A DNA stretch of 64,000 nucleotides from Xylocopa sonorina (taxonomy: Eukaryota > Arthropoda > Insecta > Hymenoptera > Apidae), in assembly GCF_050948175.1 (NCBI RefSeq), contig NC_135203.1, positions 2,232,001 to 2,296,000 of the forward strand, in the 5' to 3' direction. A model generated the notes under the pieces. That model did no database searches. It had not been told where the DNA came from and worked only from the letters and a program-made list of their open reading frames with translations. A program made the position numbers and the translations under genes. Below, piece by piece: positions 11,097 through 23,956 of this stretch. Each line of letters begins with the position of its first letter. The first letter of the stretch is position 1.

Positions 11097-11314
11097 TATA
11101 TGATCCTCAAGCTTAATGTCGGTAGCCACTTACCCATTTTATGAAGAGATCAAATGAAAAAAAAGTATTTAATTTTATCCTTGTAAAATTTCATCAAGTT
11201 TCAGAGTAAATTTTCTTTTGATACATGTTTACTTCCTTTTGCAGAATTTTAAAAGAGAGGCAACAAATTTGCTGCAGCTGTGGCCCCGCTAATTTTAGTC
11301 ACGATCCGCCACTG

Positions 11315-11894
11315 GTATAAACATATGCACTATATATGATTGGTATTTAATAGTTACAAGATAACAGTATTTCCATACATATAGATAGATATGTAGATGT
11401 GTATACAACTACAGTAGTAGTGAGGTTCCGGGCATGTTGAAAATCGAAGTAAGCGATAAAACAAAAATCACCAAATATTAGGTATAGTGAAAAACGAGAC
11501 TAAGCATGGTTATGAGAATCACCCAAAATCGCGGGAAACGCGTCCTGTTCTTGTTCAGAGGGTCCGTGAGGATCAGTTACGATCTTTAAATATTAATAGA
11601 GAAAATTGTTTATGGAGCATTGAAATTAACCGTTGAAAACTTCCATAGAATACGCGTCGACGTCTGTATGTTGAACAGAAATACATGTTGTTCCTTTAAG
11701 AAAATAAAAGTAGCCTTTGAAAATCGGCCATCGCAGCTATTTTCAGCGATAATGAACATTGTTTTCGATTCGCGAGCCCTTTATACACAAGTTCTACAAG
11801 TTCTATTCTGTTAACTGTTTAATGATTATACGAGGCTTCACAATATCGGAGTATTGTCGTCCTTGCTAGATAAAGATGCTAAATTAAACGGAAA
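11315..11894. other. Upstream region and probable 5'UTR of NSD
   Basis: From the TE edge to the NSD start codon. The open frame at 11620-11814 has no recognisable features and overlaps the likely 5'UTR. The GC content rises around 11520-11660 (ACCCAAAATCGCGGGAAACGC, CGCGTCGACG), which may mark the NSD promoter. No other gene seen. Confidence 0.5.
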
Positions 11895-14800
11895 ATGATG
11901 AGCACTATCAACAGAGTGAATAGCAAGGTGGGCATAATTGTTGAATCAAAATTTGGCGTATGCGGCACAAACGTGGGCACAACGAATAACAACTTTCAGG
12001 ATGATAAAAAGGATTTTACAGTGAATTTAAAAAAAACTTCACCTGGTAGAAGTCGTTACGGCAGAACAATTAAACCCAAGTCTCCTAAGAATGAGGTTGC
12101 CGATCCTCCAAAGGCATGTTATGCCGCTTAAGATCAATTACAATCTTTCTGATTAATGATCAATAACATTTTTAACACTATTATGGTACTATATGTAGTA
12201 ATCATTAATGTTTTAATATATAATTTTTGCTTGCATGACATGTATGTGCACCTGTATGCGTTTACATGGATGTGTGCGTATAGATACACATATACATATA
12301 TTGTAGTTTAATTGGTTTTCTTTTTGTAACCGTTATATCATTATATGTTTTTAAATTATAAAAATATTGATAGAGAACATACCATACTTTATTATAGCAT
12401 TAACATGTATATGACTTGCAGAATTCCAAAATGCTGAGGCATAGAAAATATCAAAATTCGCCTGATGGCAGTAATGATAGTATAGATGAAAATAATATAA
12501 CCAATGATATGGACGATACAAGTGACTCTTCAACTAGTTTAAGCACAATGGAGGAAACTACTCCAAAATTAGATGGTTCATCTGTACAATGTGATTGGAC
12601 TTTAGGTCAATTAGCATGGGCCAGAGTTGGCAATTTTCCCTTTTGGCCATGTGTGATAACACTTGATCCAATTTTAATGGTGTACCACAGATTAAAAGGT
12701 AATTTTCTTCTTCCTGTGAATTTATTTGGATTATAGAATTATAAAGTGTATGCGTGCATGCAATAGCACGCAAAGTATTTTGTTTCGTTCTATTTTTTCT
12801 TTCATTCAACAATAATTTTCTTCTTTACAATTAAAATAATATTGTGGAATATAATCCTTAATTAATTTAACTGGCAGCACTCAAAACATAATAAGTGTAT
12901 AGTATTATATATTTTGTTATATTTATTATACATATAAAGATGTAGTCTTTGCAATGTTAAAAAGTTCTGTTTAAATGTAACAGTTTTAAGGTAACTGGTG
13001 CAATTTATATATAAAATATATACTTATATATGGATATATGTATATTTGTTTGACCAGCTACTGCGAGATCACAAACGCTAATGATACATGTCCAATACTT
13101 TGGCGATAAAGGACGTCACAGTTGGGTTTCATCAAATTCTATGATTCCATTTACAAATCTTGCAGACTTTAAAAAATTATCAGAATCAATAACTGTAGAA
13201 GTTAAGAAGAAAGATGCTAAGTATGCAGCAGCATTTATTGTAAAGCCCAGTATAAAATCAAAATGGGAAAGTGCTATTGAAGAAGCTATGGAAGTCCAAT
13301 CGATGAGCAATGATGATAGAGCTCGCGTTTTTAAACCAAAAGAAACAAATATAAAAAATAAGTCGTCAAAAGCATTATCAGAAAAAGATGAAAAGAATAA
13401 AATTAATAAAAGAAAACACTCAAGTGACTCAAATGGACCTGACCTTAAGCGGACTAAAGAAGATAGTGTAAGCATATGTTTGACAGTTTATAAGAAATAT
13501 GTAAAATATCACACTAAAACAAGTATTCATACTCGATAATTTTGTAGATGGATGAGCTGGATAAATCTTCATTATCACAAAACAAAATGGATGGAGTAAA
13601 ACCAAATACATTATTGAAATACATTACTGAAAATGGTAAAAATCACTTGAAACTCAATTCGGATACTCCTCCATTATCTCCTTTAAGTCAAAGAGATTCC
13701 AGTGATGATATTTCTATCATTCAAAAAGTTGAATTTAAACCTGAGGAAGACGTGGACGGTGTTTTTGAAGTTTATTACGAAAGAAACAGAGATATGCTAG
13801 AGGACGAATATCCAGATGCATCGGAGCACGATATTAAGAAATATTTAAAGAAAACTTGGGATACTATGAACGCTTCCTTTCGAAAAAAATATCGGTCATA
13901 TGTAACGTCAGACACTACCGGTGCTAATACCCGAAGTATAAAAGAAAATTCATCAGATCAGGAAGATGATTTATTACTGGAAATAGATGGAAATACTAAG
14001 GATAACAAAAAGTCGAAGATTAAAGTTGAAAAGGAAGAAATGTGTGTTTCAGAAACGAAAAAAAACAGACCCTATAATCTTTTTAAAGGGATGAAACAAG
14101 AAAAAGTTTGTCAAATATGTGAAAAGACTGGAAAATTGACTAGATGTAAAGGTCCTTGCTATTCGTATTTTCATCTCTCTTGTGTAAAACCAGGAGAATC
14201 TAGTCCAGAACATTCTATTGATGAGAATACAATGGACGATAAAATTCTCGATGACATAAAGGAGATTAAACAAAATAACTATGACGAAGATGAAAATAAT
14301 GGTATAGGGATTTTTTGTCAACTATATCAGTTGTATTACATTTGAAAATATATATAATATTTTTTTTAATTTTAGGTAAAACAGAAGAGCAGGATGACGA
14401 ATTATTTAAATGTATCGATTGCTTATCAGGTGTAGCACCTGCCTGTTTTATATGTAATGAAAGAGAAGGGGACAGAATAAGATGTTCCGTATTAGCCTGT
14501 GGGAGACATTACCATTCGTCTTGTTTGAAATCATGGCCGCAAGTAATGTTTGACAACAAATAATACTTATAATTTAAAATTAAAACGTGTTACGTTAAGA
14601 TTGATATAAATGTTTTTATTCACTTGTTGGTAGTCTCATTGGCAGGGGGGCCGTTTAACTTGTCCATATCATGTATGTCATACATGCAGTTCAGATAATC
14701 CTCAAGATAGTCATTCAAGGGCTCCAAACGAGAAATTGGCGCGGTGCGTTCGTTGTCCTTCATCTTATCATACATCTACATCTTGTTTACCCGCTGGTTC

Positions 14801-17800
14801 GGTAATTTTAACCGGCAGTCAGATAGTTTGTCCGAAACATTACCAAGCACCGGAACCTCCAGTGAATGCGGCGTGGTGTTTTTTATGTACAAGAGGCGGA
14901 AGTCTTATTTGTTGCGATACATGTCCAACATCCTTTCATCTCGAATGTTTAGGTAATCATTTTTTAATTTACGTATCATGTACAGTACAAATGCCGTGCT
15001 TAAAAATATTAGCAATAATAATGATAGCTAAGGCTAACAATAACTTAATATGTACCATATGCTTTTGTATGTAATACATACAAATGAATGATATATAATG
15101 ACAATTTTTTAGGGATTGATGCACCAGATGGTGGTTTTATTTGTGAAGACTGTGAAACTGGTAGGTTACCTTTATACGGAGAAGTTGTATGGGTTAAGCT
15201 TGGTAATTATCGCTGGTGGCCATCTCGTATTTGCTATCCTCACGAGATTCCTGAAAATATAGGAGCTGTACCTCATAGTCCTGGGAAATTTTGTGTCATG
15301 TTTTTAGGATCAAATAATTATCATTGGGTTCATAGGTAAATAAGTTTAACTCTTTTTTTTTTTTTCTTTTTATTGATTATATCATATAAAAATTATAATA
15401 TATTGGTTACAATAGTGAAGAAAATTGTCATTTGTTCTTATTCATAGAGGGAGAGCTTTTCTTTACCAAGATGGTGATGCAAACATAAAACCACCAATAG
15501 GTAAAAAAAATAGAGATGACACTTATCGCAAAGCGTTAGAAGAAGCCAATGAAATTCATCAACGTTTAAAAATTGAAAGAGCTGCAGCTAAAGATCATGG
15601 ACCACGAGGATTGAAACCTCCGCCTTATGTCAAGTTAAAGGTATAATGTGTGTGTGCGTGTGCGAGCGTGTATGCGTTTATGTACATACAGAAAATCGTA
15701 GTACAATCCAAACTTATGGTCGATTTTCTCGGAAATAAAGTTTTGTATAAAAAATATTCATTTTATGTTTTCAACTAATTTTTGTACAAGTAATTACCCT
15801 TCTTTAGATTATATCACGATTTTCAGTACACTTTATGTAGAATACAGTTGGTAAACTTTTAATTCGTATCGATGACGTAGGTGAATAAACCTGTTGGGAA
15901 CGTAAAACCAGTGGAAGTTGAGAGCATTGTTGCGTGTGATTGTGATGCCGAATGGGAAGACCCATGTGCACCCGGAACAGATTGTCTTAATCGAATATTA
16001 TTAGTTGAATGTAGCCCTGGAATTTGTCCAGCTGGTCCTAAATGTAACAATCAGGCATTTGTACGAAGACAGTATCCTGCTATGGAACCATTTCATACTG
16101 TAGGACGTGGTTGGGGTCTTAGAAGTTTAGAGTCTATTAAAGCAGGACAGTTTGTTATTGAATATGTAGGTGAAGTTATAGATGAAGCTGAGTACAAACG
16201 AAGACTACATAGAAAAAAGGAATTAAAGAACGAGAATTTTTATTTTTTGACTATAGATAATAATCGAACGATTGATGCAGAACCAAAAGGCAATCTAAGT
16301 CGATTTATGAGTGAGTATTTTTTGTCACTAAATAACACTGAACGGATAGGAAATGAATATGAATGCTTTTTTTTTTAATTTTAAATTGCTATAGATCATT
16401 CATGCTCACCAAATTGCGAGACACAAAAGTGGACAGTAAATGGGGATACGCGTATAGGTCTGTTTGCATTATGCGATATCGAGTCCGGCGAAGAATTGAC
16501 TTTTAATTATAATTTAGCTTGTGATGGAGAAACTCGAAAGCCTTGTCTATGCGGCGCACCAAACTGTAGCGGCTTTATAGGTCTAAAAGTACAAAAACCA
16601 CAAATAACGACACCTTCAAGTCAACAGAAAAAATTCGAGAAAATTGATAAAATAAAACGTCAACGAAGGTAAGCGCTGGCGTATACGACGCGTGTATAAT
16701 GTATGAATTTTTCTCAGCTAAATAATGGAATTCTGTATTATTGCATAAAGTAGCTGGGTCTAGAAGGCAATTTATTTATCTTCCAAACAATTAATTTTAT
16801 TTTAATATGTAAATAATATATAGTATATAAATATAATTTTAACACAATTAGATCGAGAAAACATCAACTATGCTGGAATTGTGGGCAAGAAATTGAGAAA
16901 TTGGAAGAATTTGTTGTTTGCGATCAAAAGACATGCAATAAAAAGTATCATAAATCTTGTGTCATTATCGATGATGCTGATTCAAGATTCAGTTGTCCTT
17001 GGCATCATTGTACAGAGTGTGGTCGTAGAACATCTGCACATTGTTCCTTCTGTAGTGCTGCTTTCTGCCAAGGTAAAGAATTTAACTGGTGTATTTAATT
17101 TGTGTCATATCTCTACCTTTAATAAAAAATTAATTGATTATTAATATAGTACATCTTGATGGAAATCTGTTTGAGCATAGTGAAAAAGGTGGCTTTGTCT
17201 GTAAGTTGCATGAAAATGTAGACATGCAAAGATCTGGTGAAGATGAAAAAGATTATTCAGATAATGATACTGAAACAGACAAAGAATATTCTTCTACAGA
17301 TTCAAATAGTCCACTAACAACAATGGAGAAATCGATACCACGTGAACCATCACCGAGAGTTTCAATAGTAGAGGTGAGATGAAATTATATTATAAAAAAG
17401 TATCAGCGTTGCGAATTGTCCGGAAAGATGAACAATATGATCTCTTTCTCCATGCATTTTAAGCTTTTATTCAAAATTATATACCGTTTCAAGAGTTGTT
17501 ACTTTTTATTTCTTTATGTCATTTACATAATAAGTAGGCAAGTGAAGTTGAGATAGTTAGGATGGTGGTGGTAAGCATGAGAATATTTTATTACATATAT
17601 ATACATATACGCGCGCGTGTGTGTGCGTGTGTAGGATAGTATTTAAAAAAAAACTGAATAAGAGAATGTTTGTTAATTATTCAATCGAATTATTGAAGCT
17701 GCACGACAAGTAATTCCATTCTTCAATTATCAACATAAATATATCGTTCTTTGTTTCAATTTTTATTTTTATTTTTTTTTTTATTATACTTATTTATGCA

Positions 17801-18735
17801 AACATTTATTTTTTTACATCCGTAATTTGTACTTACGGAATCATACCACTAAAATTGTAATTATTATCAATTATCAGAAATTATTAAATATTATTATAAG
17901 TTGCACTTATATATATATATTTTTTTATCTAAAATAACGATTATTATTAATGTAACATTTATGAATAATACTATATATAGAATACTTTCAAAACAAGAAA
18001 AAGAAAGAAATTTATGACAATTATTCATATTAAATCTCTCTCTCTCTTTTTTTTTTTTTTTTTTTTTAAATTATTTTTCACTGTTCCCAGCATCCTCTCC
18101 CTGACATTGGCAATAGTGAGAAGTAGTAACACACAAACATGTTCTGTTTAAGTTTGTACGTTCAAGTGAGTGTATATTTTTGATATTATCTCTTTGGACT
18201 TATGATTCATTGTACGATCATAGTAAGATAAAACTCTATTCTTGTACTTAACAGATACCTTAATCCTATTATACTGCTTATACTTTTCATTATGGGTATT
18301 CATATTACTTGTACTATAATGCACGTAATTTGTCTTCAAAATTTCATTAGAAATTTATTTTTTCAAATTATGCTAAAATATCATGCCCTTCCTAAATTTA
18401 TGGACAGTAGGATGTAGTCGTCGAAAATATTAATTTCGTGTTATACATTGCACATGATTAAGGTATATAATTTTTATAACGAGAAAACTATAAAATATGC
18501 ATTATAGATTCATCCAAGCAGCGAAGAAAGTGAAGAATCTCAGAAAGAAGATGACGAAGATATAATGAAATCCGCTGATTTTATGCCTTGCGAATATAGT
18601 TCGAAAAGTATGAAAAGAAAAACGTTGCACCGATTATCCCTAAGATTGAAAGGAGAGGGGGATCAAGTAGAAAAGTTAAGTGATCTTACATCTAGTCAAC
18701 TGGAGGCCATAATCGGTGGCAGCCTATTCGAATGA
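11895..18735 (+). CDS. NSD: Histone H3K36 methyltransferase, NSD family (NSD1/2/3; Drosophila NSD/Mes-4)
   Basis: Thirteen exons join in phase to 1308 aa: 11895-12113, 12422-12698, 13058-13467, 13548-14301, 14376-14542, 14646-14952, 15113-15335, 15448-15640, 15881-16310, 16395-16668, 16852-17072, 17150-17373, 18508-18735. Domain order matches NSD2. PWWP1 is at ~134-215 (FPFWP). An HMG-like box is at ~372-420. PHD fingers start at ~489, with more at ~575, ~643 and ~686. PWWP2 is at ~735-820 (RWWPS). The AWS cysteine cluster is at ~868-915. The SET domain is at ~920-1040, with GRGWGL, YVGEVI and the substrate/AdoMet motif NHSCSPNC at 994-1001. Post-SET CLCGAPNC and a final Cys/His zinc module (~1086-1158) follow. 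All catalytic motifs are intact. Nuclear; writes H3K36me2 on active chromatin. Intron 1 uses a GC donor. Confidence 0.97.
12114..12421 (+). other. GC-AG intron 1 of NSD
   Basis: The exon ends AAG and the intron begins GCATGT rather than GT. The acceptor is ttgcag at 12416-12421. The nearest GT (12118) would shift the frame and reach a stop within a few codons, whereas the GC site joins exons 1 and 2 in phase 0. GC-AG introns are a known minor class. The 308-bp intron contains no other feature. Confidence 0.7.
17374..18507 (+). other. Intron 12 of NSD (1134 bp), low-complexity
   Basis: The longest NSD intron. It carries a GTGTGCGTGT stretch (17611-17632), several poly-T tracts (for example 18047-18067) and AT-rich sequence. 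The minus-strand open frame at 18148-18339 has no protein-like features. No nested gene was recognised. Confidence 0.7.
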
Positions 18736-20686
18736 ACAATTTATTTTCATTGATTGGACTCTTAACAGTAAAACATATACTAATGTGCATAGTTTTCATT
18801 TTTCATAAATAATAAATCACAAACTGTCCAATGACAAATGAGACATAACTATAAACGCCAATGTGAGATAATAGTATTTGTAATTGTATACAGTGTTTGT
18901 AAAACACTCATTCCATGTCAAACAGATTAGACAAATAAAAAAATTTTAATAAACCTTAATTCTGATACTAGATCAAATTAATATGAATCGTCATCAAATA
19001 ATCATCAAATATATATAGGTATATGTGTACTCGTTCACCTAATTGGGTTGACATGGAATGTGCCATTTTTAATATTTAAATAAAATAGCAATGACCTTAA
19101 GTATATACATCGCACACCTACGCACGCATAAAATATTTCATCATTCTGTTTTGTGTGATACACACTAAATTATTTAGAATTATATTATATTAGTTCAATA
19201 TATCTTGAATTAATTTAAACACACGTGCGAATGAACTTTTAAAGTCCCAACGCTTATTTTGTAGAATACGTTTATGCATTAGTTAAACAAATTATTTTTT
19301 CTTCACGGTGCAGTTCGAAATTTCCTCTTGTTATATCGTATTTGTGAAATAATCGAAAAAATAACTATATTCCTTAAATTATAACTACCATCTTTACACT
19401 GCCTTATGAATTTTTAAAGTTTATATTACACACTATATGTGTTATTTTTTTAACGATATTTACTATTACAGATACTAATTTTAAATGAAATCCTAATCGT
19501 AAATTCCAGAATGTAAAATATTTTGAAGCATACCTTGATGCTTTTTTAACCGGTTCACTTTGAAGCGCTTTATGCGCGGAATTTTGTTAAACATTGCTAT
19601 AAGAAATGATTTAACAACAAATTTCCATAAATATATGAATATAGTAAAACAAGGAACGTAATACAAGTTTGTTAATAGCGATTTTCCCCTTATGTATTTT
19701 AAATTGTACATATATGCGTATTAAAAGATAAGTATGTTCTCAGTAGAAATTCAAATGAAGTATTAAATGCGAACATTTCTTTATGTTAATGGAATTTATT
19801 TCCCCGCATTTATAACGAAAATATATAAAATTTAATAACTGCATAATATGTTATTCCTAATAATAATAACAACAATAATAAAGGAAATAAAAATGAAGGA
19901 ATGATCCTTTTGTGGGGAGAACACAAAATGATATGTCCGTAACATTTTTTTTTCTTTTACTAAATAGAATATAATTAAAATGTACATATAGTAAAATTTG
20001 ATTTACTTGTGGTAACATACATAATATTTAATTTTAAATATATCACATCATATATACTACTATTTGATTAAATTTGAATAAGCCATACTCGCTACATTCC
20101 ATCAGTCTATATCTCAAGTATCTTTGTAAGTGTAAACTTCTTAAACAAAGTACTTGATTAGATTTGAGTACGCGGATCCTTTTAATTCAAATTCAATCGA
20201 ATACTAGTGTGGTAAAATATTATTAGCGAGATTATTGTTTCTACTCCTAATTGTATCCATTAGTTATTATTGTACAGATAAAAACGAAAATTGATCTTGC
20301 TTTTAACTGTTTTACTGAAACTAAATCAAACAAATGTTATCGAACGAATATTTTTTTTTTATAGTGGATAGTTTTATTTCATTTAGTATAAATAACTATT
20401 ATTATTTTTATTAATTAAATTAAACATAGCTTACATGCTCGCTATGTATACAGCTGTTATTTTATGTAGAATTCTTTAATGCGTTGTAAATAAATTTATT
20501 TTCACTTGCAAAAAGATATTAATATCGTACTTCCATATACGATACAGCAACTTATGACAAATTAAATCATTATATGATTAGCATTTGAAGTATTTTCGTC
20601 TAGCATACCATTTGTTACTTTTAGTTTAATTTTATGCATTTTTTCCATAACTAATATCGGTATAGTCTATTGTTATTTGAAGATTA
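18736..20686. other. Convergent intergenic region between NSD and TMEM63 (3' ends)
   Basis: Contains the 3'UTRs of both convergent genes, with AATAAA-type signals near 18808 and elsewhere. It is AT-rich throughout. The only structure seen is the small inverted-repeat element at 18909-19060. The 72-codon minus-strand frame at 19493-19711 lacks support. Confidence 0.6.
18909..19060. repeat. Candidate short inverted-repeat element (MITE-like) in the NSD 3' flank
   Basis: ATTCCATGTCAAACAGATTAG (18910-18930) is nearly the complement of 19039-19059 (CTAATTGGGTTGACATGGAAT): 18 of 21 positions match, including a perfect 13-bp outer block. The ~108-bp interior is AT-rich and non-coding. The size and terminal repeats suggest a MITE or a long-range RNA stem. 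No clear target duplication was found. Confidence 0.5.
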
Positions 20687-23600
20687 TCAAGCCTCAGATT
20701 CTTTACCATAATTTTGATAGAGTTTTGGACTGTCTTGTACCGTAGGGCTAGTATTCGTTGACTCTGGTAGATTAAGATCAGAATTCAAATCTGCGGATAC
20801 AACTTCTTCTAATGAGGTTTGTTTCTGTCGCAATACAGGAGCAACAAAATTTTGACCGGCCGATAAATCTCTTTTTTGCGTTTGTGTCTATAAAAATTAG
20901 AAAAAATTAAATTACAATGTAAAATCAATCAAGGTAATTCTAATTCAAAGAAATATATGTACTTTAGGCTTTGATGCAGGTAAAGTAGCGCCTGTGACAA
21001 GACCCAAGATACTTGCAGCAAGACCGCTAAGTTGCACTGCAGCTAAAGGCGATAGTCCTCTTCTTACTAAACCTAAAGCTAACATTGCAGCTTGAGCCAA
21101 AATTGGTGCAGCTCCGGTAGCACTTGCTGCTGCTCCTGCCAATTGACCACCGCCAATACTGGGTCCATAAGCAAAACATAAGTTATGCCGATCCACCTAT
21201 AAGATATTTAATATATTTATTACAAATCTTGTATTTTCAATTTTTGTGTATAATATGTTTAATTCAAATGTATAAAAAATTCAAATGCTGTACCAAATGT
21301 TTCACAACAAGATACAACAGTCCGAAGGGTGTAATTAATGGACAGGCCAAACTGTACACTGTTGTCATAGTAAAGACTAAGAGTAACCAGGCATAATGAG
21401 CGCCTAAAGGAAATTCCCATAATACTGCTTTTCTAACATGTATTCTTTCCGCTCTACTACGAGCTATACATAATCTGAATGTATATAAAGCTAATTCAGG
21501 GAACCTGACCAATTCCAGTCCGCTTCCAAGCAAAGCTGCCGTAATTACGTAATTTACAAACAGAGCACCCTAGAATAGCATTGTGATAATTTTGCATACT
21601 TTCCTTGTCGTGAATAAACATACATATTAACTTATAATTTCAAACTTTAAATTATATTCTATCGACTTTGTTACGTCAGTTTTACCTGATCAGGTAAAAA
21701 CACGCAGTCCCATCTTTCAGTGTCATTTGCTGCATTAACAGTCCAATCTAAAAATGCTTGTGCACTGGTTAGACCCAAGCTAGGTAATATTAGAACCATC
21801 AATAGTAAAAGGAGTAATGTTTTTGTCATTACTGCTCGATTTAGGCTGCTTCTAGTCCAATGTCTAACTAATGATTCACTTCTTGCCACTAATACAGGCA
21901 TTAAAGCAGCCACGCTTACTAATAGCACAGTTGGAAGGAAAGATGAAACTACTGGACTAAGATTCATAATCTCTCCAGTAATTGGTAGCTTGTTCAAAGC
22001 AGATACTACTACCTAGAAATTAGTAATATAAATGTCATGTAATTATAAGAAGCATATTTCAAGATATTTTATTAAAATCAATTTGATCATAAATTACTTA
22101 CAGCAGGTGTGGTAAGAAAAAATAGTACAATGCCTAATGCAAAGTTGATTAAAACAGCATTTAAGTACCAACATGGCCTTGCAACGCTTAGATTTTCCCA
22201 AAAGATGTCAGATGGTGTTGGGGCATAATCTACAACCCATTTTAAACTAGGCAAAGAGCACAAGTGTTTCTTCATAGCTTTAGCCGCACCAGGCGTACCT
22301 TATCATCATATCATAATTATTGTAATTATTATTGTAGTTATTATCATTATTGTTATTAAACATTATTATATATAATATTTATAAAGGAAATCATTTTCGT
22401 AAAGGTAGTAACTAACCTAAAGTTACAAATGCTACTCCTAAAGGTCTATTTAGTGCCACTTTCTTTTCTTCTTCGACTAATTCGGTCAATCGTATTTCTT
22501 CATTCGCATAAAATGTTTGAGCATCAATTTGCTGCGCAAATAAATATTATAAATTTGATACTGTATTATATTAGTTTTTCAAAATATTTACATACATTTT
22601 TACAACAACAGCCAATGACTTGACCACATGGATATGGATACATCTTTAATGGTTCCCTTCTTCTTGCATAGTTTTCACAATATAAACGAGCTTGCTCAGC
22701 ACAATCTTTTTCTATGTTTAACGCTGAAAGCCGTCTAATATCATAAGCCAATGTAACATCTTCTACTGTTAAAGTAGGAAATGTATGCCTACACAGAACA
22801 ATGTCATGAGAAAAGCAAAATAAAATTAAAAAATAATTTTTATTTTATTCTTAAATATGACTGTACATACGAGAAATAATCAGTAAGAATTTGTATATTG
22901 CATTGATGCTTTGGTATTTCTGTTATTAATAGTGTTCTAGCTGCTAACTCACCGCCATGTTTAGAATCTCGTACCTGTATAGTATACTTATATTGTAATT
23001 TTCAATTTTAATTTACATTCATTCGTAATTGAATACCTTTTTCAAAAAATGTCTCATAATATAGCCGCCAATTGGTAAATAGGATAAAAGTAAAACTGTA
23101 TGGACCCAAATCCACGTGGACATTGGATCTAGGTTTGATAACGTTGTGTGTCCAAATGTTGCATTATCACCTTGCATGTTACCATGAAAGTTAATTGGTA
23201 AAGCTATGCATAATGATACAATAAGCATTAAGCATGTTAAGATGATTAAATGACGTTCAAATGATATATACAGTAAACCATCTGGACCTGCTCGTTTCAG
23301 CAGTTCATCATCGCTAAAACCATAGTTAAAAATATAAATTATAGCTGAAGTTTCATTAAACTATTTATATCGTACTATATAACAGATTATTCAAATTATA
23401 CGTTTGTATATAATACTTACGTAACTTTAAATGCAGTGACGATCCATGATAGAAAACCTCTATCAACTTGTGACAACTGTGAATTAACAGAAGTTTCTAT
23501 GCACAAAGCATCTGCATCTCTACCTTCATTGTCTCCATAAAATATTTCCATCCATCTAACATTCATTTTATTCAGTAATGCAAGACGTCCATAGTTCCAT

Positions 23601-23698
23601 GCTTTTTTACGTAATAAACCGAACAAGATAACAAGCAGCTGAAACAATGTGTATGTAATATAATATTAGATAAAGTCGTTAGAAGTAAATAAACCCTG

Positions 23699-23739
<41 letters not shown>

Positions 23740-23956
23740 ATCTACAACTATATATATCACAATTATTATATTTCAAAATGTATATCACGTATAATTATAA
23801 TAATATAAATATACAAATGTATAGTTTACCAAAAATCCAATAAAATTCAACAATAAATTCTCAGGAATTCCTGCATAAGCATCGGTTAGTAGCGTTGTAT
23901 TATGCCTTGGAACTGGAATACATGTCTCTGTAGACGGTGTCCCTTGCAGACTCGAT
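20687..23956 (-). CDS. Tmem63: CSC1-like / TMEM63 (OSCA family) mechanosensitive cation channel, 5' end unresolved
   Basis: Eleven minus-strand exons in phase (5' to 3'): 23956-23830, 23638-23421, 23313-23037, 22974-22871, 22788-22596, 22531-22417, 22298-22102, 22012-21686, 21569-21294, 21196-20963, 20887-20687. They encode 755 aa, close to the family's ~800. The first seen exon starts after an acceptor, so a short start-codon exon is missing; it could not be identified in 23957-24550. Features: an N-terminal luminal segment with an NxT site (HNTTLLTDAYAGIPENLLLN), TM1, WNYGRLAL, a cytosolic loop with a cysteine run (GQVIGCCCKN), and the conserved GVAFVTLG and DYAPTPSDIFWENL motifs. Several pore-region helices follow (ILPSLGLTSAQAFLDW, WEFPLGAHYAWLLLVFTMT). 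Known role: stretch- or osmolarity-gated cation channel of plasma or lysosomal membranes. Confidence 0.94.
23699..23742. repeat. (TCTA)n microsatellite in a TMEM63 intron
   Basis: About ten uninterrupted TCTA units between coding exons ending at 23638 and 23830. Likely length-polymorphic. Confidence 0.95.

Larger units (their letters stand above)
9295..11314. mobile_element. Degenerate hAT-like non-autonomous element, interrupted by the Tc1 element
   Basis: The left end reads CAGGGGTGATTCGTG and the right end is the complement of CAGTGGCGGATCGTG, an end typical of hAT-superfamily elements. The arms match at most positions. Flanking 8-mers are ATATAGAC (9287-9294) and GTATAAAC (11315-11322), 6 of 8 identical, consistent with a decayed 8-bp target duplication. 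Removing the inner Tc1 element leaves about 370 bp without coding capacity, so this was a MITE-sized hAT relic. The mismatched ends show it is much older than the insertion within it. Confidence 0.65.
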
